Positions 1-11,990 of a DNA stretch of 64,000 nucleotides are shown in pieces. This DNA is from Cyprinodon diabolis (taxonomy: Eukaryota > Chordata > Actinopteri > Cyprinodontiformes > Cyprinodontidae), in the NCBI GenBank assembly GCA_030533445.1, contig CM060072.1, forward strand, positions 22,305,767 to 22,369,766. The letters run 5' to 3'. The position numbers were made by a program, and so were the translations under genes. The notes under the pieces are model-generated. The model was not told the DNA's origin. It did not search any database and saw only the letters and a list, made by a program, of their open reading frames with translations. The stretch's first letter is position 1; every line of letters begins with the position of its first letter.

Positions 1-384
1 AGAGCTAAGATCCTATGGGACTTCAAGATCCAGACTGACAAACAGGTGATGGCTAACCAACCAGACATCGTGTTGATCGACAAACAGCAGAAGAAGGCAG
101 TAGTGATAGATGTGGCAATCCCAAGCGACAGCAACATCAAGAAGAAAGAACACGAGAAACTTGAGAAATACCAAGGGCTGAAAGAGGAGCTAGAAAAGAT
201 GTGGAAAGTAAGAGCAGCAGTGGTGCCAGTGGTAATTGGAGCACTGGGGGCTGTGACCCCCAAACTGGGAGAGTGGCTACAGCAGATCCCAGGTAAAACA
301 TCAGAGGTCTCTGTCCAGAAGAGCGCAGTCCTAGGAACAGCTAAGATACTGCGCAGAACCCTCAAACTCCCAGGCCTCTGGTAG
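1..384 (+). mobile_element. 3' end of a non-LTR retrotransposon ORF (probable restriction-like endonuclease class)
   Basis: The frame is open from base 1 to the TAG at 382-384, about 127 codons, so the start lies outside the window. It reads WDFKIQTDKQ, then NQPDIVLIDKQQKKAVVIDV, then a Lys/Glu-rich helix and VPVVIGALGAVTPKLGEWLQ. A PDI...D...VIDV pattern ahead of a basic helix is what I expect from the PD-(D/E)XK endonuclease that closes the ORF of R2/R4/Dong/Rex6-type elements. I recognise the block as one that recurs in fish genomes, but I cannot fix the clade from this fragment. The AT-rich stretch after the stop (about 440-500) may be its 3' UTR. Only the C-terminal end is visible, so completeness cannot be judged. 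Confidence 0.6.
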
Positions 385-655
385 AGGACCCGAGCTTGAG
401 GATGACACATACCACCCCACGAGGGGTGAGAAAACAGTTGTTTTTTGTAAATACATAGATATTTATGTATAGATATAAATGTATATATCTAAAAAAAACA
501 AGAGTCAGTTAAAAATCACTATTAAGTGAAATAAAATAAAATCATTAAATGAGGAGCTGGATAAAATGTAGTTCTCCATCATCTGACACAGTACATAAAA
601 GAGAGACAGCAAGCCCTGCTGACATAAAATATGTCCCCACAAGAAGAAGTAATGG

Positions 656-670
656 CTACCAGGGGGCAGC
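656..670 (+). promoter_or_regulatory. CTCF-like motif upstream of ddx52
   Basis: CTACCAGGGGGCAGC matches the CTCF core (CCASYAGRKGGCRS) at all but one core position (CTA for CCA). It lies about 80 bp before the ddx52 start codon. This is a motif match only. The rest of 385-748 holds AT-rich DNA and the presumed ddx52 promoter and leader, with no TATA box that I would defend. Confidence 0.35.
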
Positions 671-748
671 AGAGGAAATGGGGTTGGACGTGACCCGGAT
701 GTTGATAGTCACTACGTGAATCCTACAAACCACGCTGCTGCCGCAGCA

Positions 749-3700
749 ATGGACGCTTTTGAACTGTTTAAGAAACTCGGGGCCGGGGCTAAATTTGACT
801 TAAAGAGATTTGGCCAAGACGCTGCTCGGTTTAAGGTTGGTATCAATTATTGATCATAACCGGGAAGTAGCGGCTAACAATTATAGCTACTGCCCATTTT
901 GGCTAGCAGCATTATCAGTGGCTTCTCACACTTTTTATTTATTTATTCCTATTTGATAGTTAAATGAGGTATAATTGTTGAAATCATGTATAGCAACTGA
1001 AAAGCTTATCCTAATATGTCATTTTTACTCAAACTAGGTGGCCAGATCTCAGGGTGGGGAACTATCGCTGGATTCCCTTTCTGGGATCAACTACTTCGGC
1101 CCAGGGGCGGCTAATGGAGCCCAGAGCTGGAGCCAAGGAAAGGATGAAGAGGAGAAGAAAGATTGTGAGAGCAGTGACAGTGAAAACTCAGAGGAGGGTG
1201 GCAAAAGAAAGCGCAAAGTGCAAGAAAAAGACGTAAAGCAGAAAAACAAGAAAACTAAAATCAATCAGGTGGATGAGAAAGGTAAGATGGATCTAGTGTT
1301 AGTGTTTCTTTCCCCCTAAATCTGGGTAAGTATGACGCGAAAAAAATCCTATATGCTGGTTTCTTGTATTTCAGAAGAGCTTAGTACTAATATAAAATGA
1401 AAATAAATGGAAAAAAATTCCAATTTAGAGTTTTGTGAAAGTTTTTATAAAGCTTGTTCATGCTTTGCCACATTACTTTTTTGTTTTTGAGTTGTAGATG
1501 GGGATATTTTCCCCCTCTTAATGTAATACATGCATCTTGGGTGTAACAAATACAAAATCTGGTGTCTGCTGCAAAGTTTGACCTTTGCAGCAGCTGGTCT
1601 TCTTTAGATGTATGTTTTAAAGTTTATCAATGAGATCCACTTCATTGCATCAATAGGAAACTGCATAAAGACATTTTTTTGTGTGTGTGCCTTTAATGCC
1701 AGGTTATAACAGGCCGCTGAATGAGACCCAGAAAGGTGGCATCACCTGGACCTCCTCCCTGGACAGAAAGATCCAAAACTTACAGAAAGATGGGGAAGAG
1801 AAATCCTCGCTTAAGAGGCTGAAGCATCTTCATCAGGAGAAGGTCTCCTTTAACCAAACACTCAAATAGATTATTTGTCAGCTTTTGTATAAATTGAATG
1901 TCCACTCAAAGAACTCTTCCTCCTTAAAGCTTTTATTCTTGGTTTGACTCCAGGTGAATCGCATCCGCGCACAGCACCGTATAAATGTCCATGGCAGTGA
2001 TGTGCCTGACCCAGTTTGCTCATTTGAGGAGCTTCAGTCTGAGTATCATATCAACCCGCGCGTCATCCAAAACCTCAAGGAAGCAGGACTAAACACGCCA
2101 ACACCGATACAGATGCAGGCCATACCGCTCATGATGCATGTGGGTTAAAAAGCTTTTGCGAGTACCCATGCAGAGCACAGAGCTCTGATTTCAATTGAAA
2201 TAATTTTAATGGTTTTCTCTTTTAGGGTCGGGAGTTGTTAGCCTGTGCTCCTACAGGATCTGGAAAGACTTTGGCCTTCTCTCTTCCTCTGCTCGCTCAC
2301 CTGCAGCAGCCAGCAAACTTAGGCTTCAGAGCTCTGATCATCTCCCCAACCAGAGAACTGGCCAGCCAGGTGAACACACACAACTCTATGCTGATAGCTT
2401 GGAAATCTGTCTTCTGAAACTAATCTTTGTTTTTATCTGACTAATAATGGTAAAAAATGAATGAATAAAAGCTGCACTTTGATAAGATTTGAGTTGTTAA
2501 CACGCATATTACCTGGTTTTGCTTTGTTATACAATTTGTGCTAGATTATAGCTGCCATATGCACTGAGTTTGTTTGCACTCATATTTGTTGTGTTCAGAC
2601 CTACAGGGAGCTGCTGCGCCTGTCGGAGGGCGTCGGCTTCAGAGTTCATATCATTGATAAAGCTTCTCTGGCAGCTAAGAAATACGGTCCGCAGTCCAAT
2701 AAAAAATATGGTGAGTTGTTGCTATTTTTTTTCTTTAAAAATAATCCAAATATTTTCTATTTGGTTTTTTGGTTTGTTTGTTTTTTCACTTTATAATTTT
2801 TATTTTTGTGTTCTTTCTGTGCAGATATACTCGTCAGTACTCCAAACAGACTGATCTACCTTCTCAATCAGGATCCTCCAGGAATCAACCTGAGCAGGTA
2901 ACCTGACTTCCCTGGCCTCTGTTTTCACTCATTTCATGTCTGGCCTCGCTCCAAACATGCCTTTCGTCCCTCAGTGTGGAGTGGCTGGTTGTTGATGAGT
3001 CTGATAAGCTTTTCGAGGATGGAAAGACGGGCTTCAGGGAGCAGCTGGCAACCATTTTCCTTGCATGTTCCAACGCTAAGGTGCGCAGGGCATTTTTTAG
3101 CGCTACTTGTACGCAAGAGGTGGAACAGTGGTGCCGTCTGAACCTTGACAACCTGGTTTCTGTAAACATCGGACACAGGTTAGTCTCTCCCAGCCAGACT
3201 GAATACATCTGTGACATTTATTTTTGTTTAATTTTTAAAACATAAAAAAACATATTCTCTGTAGAAATGCAGCAGTGGAGACGGTGGAACAGGAGCTGCT
3301 GTTCGTCGGGACAGAGAACGGGAAGCTCGTGGCCATGAGGGACCTCATCAAAAAAGTCAGGAAGCTCACAAAGAGCATAGAGTTTTACCTTTTTTTTTTT
3401 TCTGGTCAAATGAAGCACGTTCTCCTTGTTTTGCTCCAGGGCTTCCTGCCTCCCATGCTGGTGTTCGTTCAGTCCATAGAGCGAGCGCGGGAGCTCTTCC
3501 ACGAGTTGGTGTACGAAGGCATCAATGTTGACGTGATCCACGCCGAACGCACGCAGCAGCAGGTAAAAACCACCTGTTAAAATATTAACATTTTTCCTTC
3601 ATCCATCCATCCTTCCATCATTCTGTTTTAGTCCATCTATTTTACCAGCTGTATACCTATTTATCCATCTCTTCCTCCGTCCATTTATTTATCCGTACAT

Positions 3701-6700
3701 CAGGTATTAATTAGATTGTGATGCTTTGCGGAATTTAAACATCTGTTGCAGTCTTTTTTGGCTTTAGATTTTAAGGCTGCAACAACAAGCTTATAAATGG
3801 AAATGTTGATTTTGTAAAATAACTCACTTTATTATGAAGGAATAGTCATCTGTGGCATTAGTTAGTGTTACTTTACAGCTAAACTGCAACCAGATTGGTG
3901 TTTACTCATATTTAGAAAGATGGTTTTTGCTTTGGAATAAACAGATGAAAGCTTCAAAAGATAATAATTCATTAATCCTTCGTGTTTTTCAGGGTGTAAA
4001 CATTAACTTGTATAATCGTCACAATTAACCAAAATGCGTGGCACTATAAAATTTACAATAATTTGTCACCCCTTTTGTATTTCCATTGGTTTGTCAATTG
4101 ATCGGTGACTTTATCCATTGAGTCTGGTAAAGGTTGTAATTTTATCAGGTATATGGTCCAGGAACCCAGTGAGATTAATGCCGCCTCGACTGGCTCCTGT
4201 ATTTCAGAGGGACAATGTGGTGAACAGCTTTCGTTCGGGTAAGATCTGGGTGCTGATCTGCACGGCTCTGCTCGCCAGAGGAATCGACTTCAAAGGTGTC
4301 AACCTGGTGCTGAACTATGACTTCCCGACCAGCGCTGTGGAGTATATCCACAGAATCGGTGGGTTTCAAGGGAAACAAGGACTTTTTGACTCTGTTTACC
4401 ATTTGAGCTTCAATAGAGCTGCTACATGAAGCTGGTTGATTGTGGAAATATGTGATGTAACAAAAGTGTATTTAGCTAATCAAATAAGTAGTTTATTTTG
4501 TTTGATGAGTGAAAAGTTTAATATGTACCGGTATAACTTTCTTAGCTTGGCAGACATTATGCCTCCAAACAGACCAGGGGTCCGTTTCAGGAATTAAGTT
4601 TACTAAAAACTCTTTAAGTTTTCTAAGCCTGAAATATGGGAAACAATGACTTTTCCGGTTCACAAAGAGAGTTTCATCAACCTCTGTTTCAGTCACCATA
4701 GTAACATTCTTCTCAGAGCTAACCTTGTCAGGAGCAGGTTTTCTTCATTAACTTCTAAGAGTCCTCTTCCTCCGCTCTCCTTACAGCCAATCACATTGTT
4801 ATATTTCCTGATTTAGTCAGATTTTTGTCTTGGTTTTATGCATAAAAAAATGTATCTATCATTCCTTAGGTCTGTTACAGACATTACCTTTTAAAATCAA
4901 ACATTGCATGTCCATTTGAAGAGGATCTTATCAAAGAATGTTCGGCATTAATTCACAGAGAAAAATATTTATAGGGAGAGGATTCTACAACTCAGTTGAC
5001 TGGATATGAAATTTGTTTTTAGTTTGTTTAATATGAGAGACATTTTATTATTTATTTTTACTGTACATGAAGAACTACTGAAATTATTTTCAGATTACAC
5101 ATAAATAGATTTATTAATTCTGCAGGGGGAAAATAATTACTTTAGGGTTGGGGTTAATTCAGTAATAACAACCTAATGAGCCTAAAGGCACAATCTGATG
5201 CCATTCTATGGGACTGATAGCCGCTAATAATAACCATTTATAGGGATAACCTCCGAAGCACGGCTGCAAACAGCCATTTAGTATTTAATGTGTAAAAGAC
5301 GGAATCAAAATGCAGAAACCCATGAAATGAACAGGTTCTATCTAGAACAGAATTTTTATTTTTTCCTTTTCATCTGCTGCCTGATGATTTCACCTAAATA
5401 CATACATTGATTCACTACCATTCAAGAAATTACCCATGATGTTATTGTGGTCAAAACAAACTGGCAAGCCGTTTTGATATTTACTAGTTTTACTGAATAT
5501 GTATTCCAGATATCTGAAAAAAAACAAAAAATCTTTGTCTAAATGACCATTTCAAACAAAATGACTTTCTTCACATAAAGAATAGATGAAAAAATTTCAG
5601 ATCTCCATATTCCTATTGTTAGTGGTCAGCATTTGTATTATTTTTATTATGAAGAAATGCATTTAAGATATCATAAATACATCAGTCAAGCTGATGAATG
5701 TCAAAACGGCCACTTAAACTGTGTAAATATTTCTAGATATAAAAAACATAATTCTTACTAGTATAATTAGAAACTAGTATAGTAGAAACCAAACACTCAG
5801 AGTTCCCATCTTTAGGCTAAATCAATTTAGAGTTGTGGATTTGAATCTGAGTTTGTTAAACCTGCTTAGTGAAATGGTCCCCTGGGCAATCACAGCGGTT
5901 TTCATGAACGCTGATGTCATTTTAACTTTTTGCCAGAGTGCAGACCTCTACAAAAACTGCAGCTTTTGCTGCATCCATTAATATGCAAACTGTAAATATT
6001 AAACTGTAAATAATGTACAGTTTTTGACCTTATTAGTGTTCTAAGTGAGGTATTGTTTCAGCAAACATGCTTTAGTATGTAAACTCATTCTAACCATTAT
6101 TCGGAATGCAAAATGAGTAGATGATTGCAATAATCCAATAATCACGATCGATCTTGTGAATTGTTAAAATGCAAACTTTAAAGAATTTTATTTTAATACA
6201 TATTTTATATCTAGACTTTGTTTAATTACCTCTTTACCCCTCAGGTCGTACGGGAAGGGCAGGACATCGGGGGAAGGCCATCACTTTCTTTACGGAAAAC
6301 GACAAACCATTGCTGCGGAGGTACAAATCAACCTGGCCATTTTAAAACCAGGAGGCAAAGCATGACTCAAATATTGTGTCCTCCTTTACTCCACTACCCA
6401 TAATTTAAATCCAATGCAACCAACGGCCTTAGATATGGACCTATAGAGACGTTTTAAAAATTACTTGGTTAAAAAACATTATCCAGAGCTTCTGAAATGC
6501 CTAACAAAGGTCTTACAACCTCTAAAATGGAAAAATATGGCAAAACTGAAAGCCCTCTGAGCCATCCTGCACAGGTTGAGAACATCTGGTAAAAAGATCT
6601 ACCCGGTATTAGTTTTGCCCTGACCTTTAATGATGAGTGAGACAATCTGTTCTTTAAGAATAAAATATGTTTTGGTCTTTCTTGTTAACATGTTTATGTA

Positions 6701-7171
6701 TGTCTCATCTAAACAGCATTGCTAATGTTATTAAACAAGCTGGGTGCCCTGTACCGGACTACATGATCGGCTTCAAAAAGATCCACAGGTTGGTGAGATT
6801 TAGGATTTTAACCTTCTAGCTACATCTGATATAATGCCTTCAAAAAGCCCCTTGCTGTCTGAAGTTTAGTCATGAGCCTATTTTGCTTTTCTTTTAGCAA
6901 AGTAAAGCGAAGACTAGAGAAGAAACCTCCTAAGAGAGACACCATTTGCACAACTCCTCGCTTTCTCATGAAGAAGAAAGCCAAAGCAGAGAAAAAAGGA
7001 CAGAAGAAAGCGTCAAAGGAAAAAGGAGAAAATGACCCACCGGCAGCACAACAGCAGGACAAGAAGAAGAAGAAGAGCGGAAAGGTTCAAAAAGGACAGA
7101 AAGAAGGAAATCCCAAAGAATTAGTTCAAAAAAAGGGTTCAAAGTCATGTGGAGCCAAAATGAAAAAGTAA
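749..7171 (+). CDS. ddx52: DEAD-box RNA helicase DDX52 (Rok1 orthologue), 14 coding exons
   Basis: ATP-dependent RNA helicase of the nucleolus. Its yeast orthologue Rok1 acts in early 18S rRNA processing and small-subunit assembly. Coding exons: 749-835, 1038-1281, 1703-1842, 1954-2139, 2226-2369, 2599-2710, 2825-2897, 2975-3178, 3265-3355, 3440-3562, 4208-4358, 6245-6320, 6717-6788, 6898-7171. All introns are GT-AG and the frame is continuous for 658 codons plus TAA; human DDX52 has 599 residues. The start [17 protein letters not shown] matches the family N-terminus. Visible motifs: Q-motif region [11 protein letters not shown], Walker A APTGSGKT (about 227-234), PTRELASQ (260-267), VDES in place of DEAD (335-338, as in the human protein), [11 protein letters not shown] and HRIGRTGRAG (516-525). 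The C-terminal tail is Lys-rich and longer than in mammals. Intron 11 (1.9 kb) carries a foldback element. Function is inferred from the family; gene identity is very secure. Confidence 0.95.
4574..5885. mobile_element. Non-autonomous DNA element with inverted ends in ddx52 intron 11
   Basis: The left end reads CCAGGGGTCCGTTTC and the right end reads GAAATGGTCCCCTGG, an inverted pair. The centre (about 5440-5770) contains words such as CCAGATATCTG, TTCTTACTAGTATAATTAG and AAAACGGCCACTTAA, shared with the arrays at 12600-14370 and 20990-21440. A related element with near-identical ends sits in birc2 intron 11 (20621-21773), with its inner sequence partly in the other orientation. No long ORF is present. 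I saw no clear target duplication, so the superfamily is unknown. Confidence 0.6.
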
Positions 7172-7209
7172 AGATGTTTTTACCGCTTGCTTATTGAAAA
7201 ATCTTATGT

Positions 7210-7237
<28 letters not shown>

Positions 7238-7240
<3 letters not shown>

Positions 7241-8843
7241 TGGGGCAAAAAAGTATTTAGTCAGCCACCAATAGTGCAAGTTCTCCCACTCAAAAAGATG
7301 AGAGAGGCTGGTAATTTTCATCATAGATATACCTCAACTATGAGAGACAAAATGAGAAAAAAAAAATCCAGAAAATCACATTGTCTGATTTTTAAAGAAT
7401 TTATTTGCAAAATATGGTGGAAAAAGGGTATTTGGTCAGTTACAAACAAGCAAGATTTCTGGCTCTCACAGACCTGTAACTTCTTCTGTAAGAGGCTCCT
7501 CTGTCCTCCACCCGTTACCTTCATTAATGGCACCTGTTTGAACCCGTTATCAGTATAAAAGACACCTGTCCACAACCTCAAACAGTCACACTCTAAACTC
7601 CACCATGGCCAAAACTAGAGAGCTGTCAAAGGACACCCGAAACAAAATTATAGACCCGCACCAGGCTGGGAAGTCTGAATCTGCAATAGGTAAACAGCTT
7701 GGTGTGAAGAAATCAACTGTGGGATCAATTATTAGAAAATGGAAAACATACAAGACCACTGATAATCTTCTTCGATCTGGGGCTCCACGCAAGATCTCAC
7801 CCCGTGGGGTCAAAATGATCACAAGAACGGTGAGTAAAAATCCCAGAACCACACGGGGGGACCTAGTGAATGACCTGCAGAGAGCTGGGACCAAAGTAAC
7901 AAAGGCTACCATCAGTAACACACTACGCCGCCAGGGACTCAAATCCTGCAGTGCCAGACGTGTCCCCCTGCTTAAGCCAGTACATGTCAAGGCCCGTCTC
8001 AAGTTTGCTAGAGAGCATTTGGATGATCCAGACGATGACTGGGAGAATATCATATGGTCAGATGAAACCAAAATAGAACTTTTTGGTAAAAACTCTACTC
8101 GTCGTGTTTGGAGGAGAGAGAATGCTGAGTTGCATCCAAAGAACACCATACCTACAGTGAAGCATGGGGGTGGAAACATCATGCTTTGGGGCTGTTTTTC
8201 TGCTAAGGGACCAGGACGACTGATCCGTGTGAAGGAAAGAATGAATGGGGCCATGTATCGTCAAATTTTGAGTGAAAACCTCCTTCCATCAGCAAGGGCA
8301 TTGAAGATGAAACGTGGCTGGGTCTTTCAGCATGACAATGATCCCAAACACACCGCCCAGGTAACGAAGGAGTGGCTTCGTAAGAAGCATTTCAAGGTCC
8401 TGGAGTGGCCTAGCCAGTCTCCAGATCTATACCCCATAGAAAATCTTTGGAGGGAGTTGAAAGTCTGTGTTGCCCAGCGACAGCCCCAGAACATCATTGC
8501 TCTAGAGGAGATCTGCATGGAGGAATGGGCCAAAATACCAGCAACAGTGTGTGAAAACCTTATGAAGACTTGCAGAAAACTTTTGATCTCTGTCATTGCC
8601 AACAAAGGGTATATAACAAAGTATTGAGATGAACTTTTGTTATTGACCAAATACTTATTTTCCACCATATTTTGCAAATAAATTCTTTAAAAATCAGACA
8701 ATGTGATTTTCTGGATTTTCTTTTCTCATTTTGTCTCTCATAGTTGAGGTATATCTAGGATGAAAATTACCGGCCTCTCTCATCTTTTTGAGTGGGAGAA
8801 CTTGCACTATTGGTGGCTGACTAAATACTTTTTTGCCCCACTG
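7238..8843 (+). mobile_element. Full-length Tc1-like transposon
   Basis: Inverted repeats of about 200 bp (left 7238-7445, right 8637-8843) start with CAGTGGGGCAAAAAAGTATT and differ at only a few positions. They flank one transposase ORF. A TA follows the right end (8844-8845), as expected for TA target duplication; the left dinucleotide reads CA, a probable point change. Runs of TA flank both sides, so the target was a TA microsatellite. The insertion begins 66 bp after the ddx52 stop codon, inside what must be its 3' UTR or immediate downstream DNA. The right arm carries AATAAA in the sense direction (about 8679) and could supply a polyadenylation signal. Confidence 0.92.
7605..8627 (+). 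CDS. Tc1-like transposase, open and full length (340 codons)
   Basis: DNA transposase that would cut and paste the surrounding element at TA sites. The N-terminal half has the paired helix-turn-helix DNA-binding region (about 1-115, with the basic stretch [12 protein letters not shown] near 57-68). The catalytic triad is visible: D153 in WSDETK, D244 in [10 protein letters not shown] and E279 in PIENLW. The gap D244-E279 holds 34 residues, the DD34E spacing of the Tc1 group. The motif [17 protein letters not shown] (glycine-rich box) is intact. The start was chosen because MAKTRELS is the usual N-terminus and lies just inside the left inverted repeat. There is no stop or frameshift, unlike most fish copies. 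Activity cannot be judged from sequence alone. Confidence 0.93.
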   Translation: MAKTRELSKDTRNKIIDPHQAGKSESAIGKQLGVKKSTVGSIIRKWKTYKTTDNLLRSGAPRKISPRGVKMITRTVSKNPRTTRGDLVNDLQRAGTKVTKATISNTLRRQGLKSCSARRVPLLKPVHVKARLKFAREHLDDPDDDWENIIWSDETKIELFGKNSTRRVWRRENAELHPKNTIPTVKHGGGNIMLWGCFSAKGPGRLIRVKERMNGAMYRQILSENLLPSARALKMKRGWVFQHDNDPKHTAQVTKEWLRKKHFKVLEWPSQSPDLYPIENLWRELKVCVAQRQPQNIIALEEICMEEWAKIPATVCENLMKTCRKLLISVIANKGYITKY

Positions 8844-8844
8844 T

Positions 8845-8866
8845 ATGTATATATATATATATGTAT

Positions 8867-8919
<53 letters not shown>

Positions 8920-8942
8920 TTTTTTTTTTTTTTTTTTTTTTT
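8845..8942. repeat. (TA)n microsatellite and poly-T run
   Basis: A TATG/TA tract of about 65 bp is followed by about 28 T residues. Together with the (TA)n at 7211-7235 it is the split target of the Tc1-like insertion. Confidence 0.9.
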
Positions 8943-10513
8943 CAAATTCCTGCATCAGTTTAATCAAAGCAATGCATATTGTAAATATTTATAAATCAGG
9001 ATCAGCAGTTTAGGAATCACCATTAATATTATTATTGTAACAATAAAAAAATTCTTTTTTTTTTTTAACCAGAAACAGAGCCTGAGGAACACATCAAAGG
9101 TGAAGACAAAAGAGGCTGCAAGCAGGCTGATGGTTAACATTCTAGGTATTTTATTTTTTTCCACAGTTGTGCTTTGTATAATAAGAATAAAGAAAAACTT
9201 TTATACATAGTCATTTTTTCATTCTTTAATTCTTTATTAGATTGTCATTGTTCATCACAGATAAACATTCCCTGCTAATATGGTCAGGTTAAACTGGTGT
9301 TTAACGCTATAGGTGTTTCTGCAAATTAGAGTATCACTGAGAAGTTTATTTCAGTAATTTAGTTTAAACTGTTACATTTATATATTAATCATACTAAATC
9401 TTTCAAATATTTTATCTTTTGCTTTAGATTATCAGGGCTTAAATGTCAAACCCCAAACTAAGTTACGTGTAATTACTGCAAAGCTTGCTGTTTAGGGCGT
9501 TGCAGGCACATTAAAGAGAAATTGGGGGGAATCATGCAGATCTACGGCCTATACAGTGGTAATGCAATGCCTTATTTATGTGATGTTTCACCTTTTCAAA
9601 TAAACTTTTTTTTATGTTACCGATTTTAAATGAGCCTTATCCTTTATCTAAATGAGTATTCTGGAATTGGAAGGGCAAAATGAAAATAATTAGATAAGAT
9701 AAGGTTTGTTCTCATTCTGTGGCACATGGTGGCTCCCAGCATTGGCAGCGCATAGACACCTGATTACCAAAAAAGGTGAGCATTCAGATTGTAAATAAGC
9801 ATAAAACTTGTTAAGAGAGCTAAAAGGTAAGTAAATGTATCTGTCAAGTGAGTAAATCAGCTTACGGTATTTATTTATGTGAAATGATATTCTCCATTTA
9901 CTTTAAAAAGTCAGTGGGTTACATTTGGTTACAGCAGAGTTCAGTGCCTTATGTAATATTTTAAATATATCCTTTTTTCAACAAAGTTGAGTAAAACACT
10001 CATATTGTCAAAGCAACATTTAAAGTACTTGCGACCTGTTCAGGGTGTACCCTGCTTTTTGCCCATGCAGATTGGCACTAGACCCACCATGACACTGATG
10101 GATGAAACAGGGGAAGTTGGATGGATGGACAATATTTAAAGCTTGACTACAATTAAAAAAATAAAATCCCTGTTAAAAAAAAAATCCTGTTAAACATTGA
10201 AAGTTTGACTCTGAACTTGGTGGCCTTAAATTGTGTAGAAACTATTATTGATTTTTTTTATTTTATATTTTGTCATCAGTTGTCTTGGAAGCAGGTAGAC
10301 AGAGAGCAGGAATGATAATGATGAAAGGATTTAATGAGCTTTATCACTGATGCATTAGAATCAGCCCCCATAAAAAAACAATCTATCTTTGTTGATGTAA
10401 ATTTGGCAAATTTGAAAATGATCCAAGTGTAGCCTTGTATTTTACTGGAGTACTAGAATTAAATTAAAGCATCTGGTCTGTGTCCGCTGTCTTTTGGCAG
10501 AATCAAAATGTTA
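8943..10513. other. Intergenic DNA after ddx52
   Basis: AT-rich single-copy-looking DNA. AATAAA at 9186-9191 is the first plausible native polyadenylation signal for ddx52 beyond the Tc1-like insertion. No ORF, RNA gene or transposon end was recognised here. Confidence 0.4.
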
Positions 10514-10812
10514 AATACCAGGGCTGAAACAATCAGATTAATCGATTATTGAAATGTTCTGCAACTAAGTTAGTAATGGGTTAATCGTTAACTGGAGTAT
10601 AGAGACTCAAACGTGGCTTTAGCTGACAGAGCAACCCTGTAAGAGCAGTAATTATATCAAAATTGTAAAAAATAAAATATAAATATTTTGCATTTAAGAT
10701 CAAATAAAAACATTGTTTTCACCTGTCTATATACTGTCTCCAGAACTCAAGTGGAAAAGTTGTAGTCTCACCTGGTTTAATCTTGTAAAAAGTTTTAGTT
10801 GCAGCCCTATTA
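10514..10812. repeat. Dispersed MITE-like repeat, copy 1 (TTAATCGATTA family)
   Basis: It begins with GGGCTGAAACAATCAG and the palindrome ATTAATCGATTAT and ends with TTTTAGTTGCAGCCCT, so the ends GGGCTG.../...CAGCCC are inverted. A second copy with the same inner words (GACAGAGC, ATTTTGCATTTAAGAT, CTCAAGTGGAAA) is at 42626-42985. No coding sequence. Confidence 0.6.
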
Positions 10813-10884
10813 AATACATTACTATTTTTAAACCAACTCTAGTTTATTCTTGAGTTATGAGTCAAATTTTTTTTCTTCATATAT

Positions 10885-11422
10885 TTAAAGCTACAGTGTG
10901 TAATAATTACAGGGATATACAGTCAGAAATGTAATATATTATACATAACTATGTTATTTATCATCATCTAGGAGCTCAGCCTCTTAACCTTAATATTTGC
11001 GTTGCCTTAGAATTCGTTATTTATAATTACATAGGAGCGGGTCTCGCAGCCATGGAGGCAGACATTTTTGCGCTACGGCAGCGCAGAGCCAACAAACTAG
11101 CGATTGCGAGATCGCCCATTACGCTCGAAAGTGACTACGGCAAGTTGAGAGAGATGAACTGAGACGGTACTGAACACACAGACTAATGAAATACTATCTG
11201 TAAAATTATCTATGTAAACAAACCTCATCACTTCAGAAGGTAGGTAATGCGGACGTCGTGGAAGACATTTTGTCCCCTAACGCTCGCCGTACTGTTGGTG
11301 GTGGTGGTGGCGGTGGTGGGGGGGTGGGGGGGGGTGGGGTGGGGGGGGGAGACATGTTCATGTTGCTGCGGTCTGCAGTCTGAACGCTAGATGTCGCTGA
11401 AAATTACACACTGTAGCTTTAA
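10885..11422. mobile_element. TTAA-flanked MITE, copy 1
   Basis: Both ends are flanked by TTAA (10885-10888 and 11419-11422) and carry the inverted repeat AGCTACAGTGTGTAAT. TTAA duplication is typical of piggyBac-like and Kolobok-like transposons. A second copy is at 51890-52406. Both contain the same 36-codon ORF (here 11052-11162) beginning MEADIFALRQRR and a G-rich stretch near the right end. No transposase is present, so it is non-autonomous. Confidence 0.75.
11293..11352 (+). repeat. G-rich tract with possible G-quadruplex
   Basis: About 55 bp made of GGT repeats followed by runs of 4-9 G separated by single T. It lies inside the MITE; the other copy (about 52312-52338) has a much shorter G-rich stretch, so the tract expanded after insertion. 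Confidence 0.7.
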
Positions 11423-11839
11423 AGTGGTCTAGATCAGAGATTTATACACTTTTCAGCATTTGACACAGAAGATGGTACTGAATTTGACTAATGACCCAAA
11501 CAAATAGTTGAGTTTGCAAACATTTCTTTAAAAACAATTAACGGTTTAAAAAGTTTCCAAACAGCAGTAATAACTATAGTATCCACTTTTTGTTCATTTT
11601 TAAGTAAGTCTTTAAGTAAGCTCAATCTTATGACCCCATACTAGTTGGGACCCAAAGTGAAATCATGACCCCAACTTTAGGAAACAGTGGTCTAGATCAA
11701 CAGCACCTAAAGGTAATTTAGTCTCTTAGTTTGGCTTCTAAGAGATCTAAAGAGTGTCTGCTTTGTATCATAGATTCTACCAATTTTAAGCATAAAATGC
11801 ATTTAGCATTATAAACTGCTATGAAAGCTACCAGCTGCC

Positions 11840-11990
11840 TGGAGATGTATGACAGACCACTGATAGATGAAGGTTTCTGATAAACTGCTCCAAGTCTGAG
11901 GAATGCTCCCCCTGACCATCTGAGGACACCACAGGTGATGATTTTTAAACATGCATTAAAATACACTTTTTTAAGAAAACTTGACTGAAC
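11840..11990 (+). mobile_element. 3' tail of a CR1/L2-type LINE ORF
   Basis: The + strand reads, with small gaps, CSKSEECSP-like and DHLRTPQVMIFKHALKYTF in one frame. This matches the closing block of fish CR1/L2/Rex1-type reverse transcriptase ORFs (APRLWN..P..LR.....FK..LKT). A short remnant without open context. Confidence 0.45.

Noticed and set aside
7586..8254. A 222-codon open frame antisense to the Tc1-like transposase
   Set aside because: It lies wholly opposite the recognised transposase and has no family features; a shadow frame.
9074..9146. An exon-like stretch AAACAGAGCCTGAGGAACAC... after the Tc1-like element
   Set aside because: ddx52 already ends at 7171 with a normal C-terminus; the donor and frame are weak.
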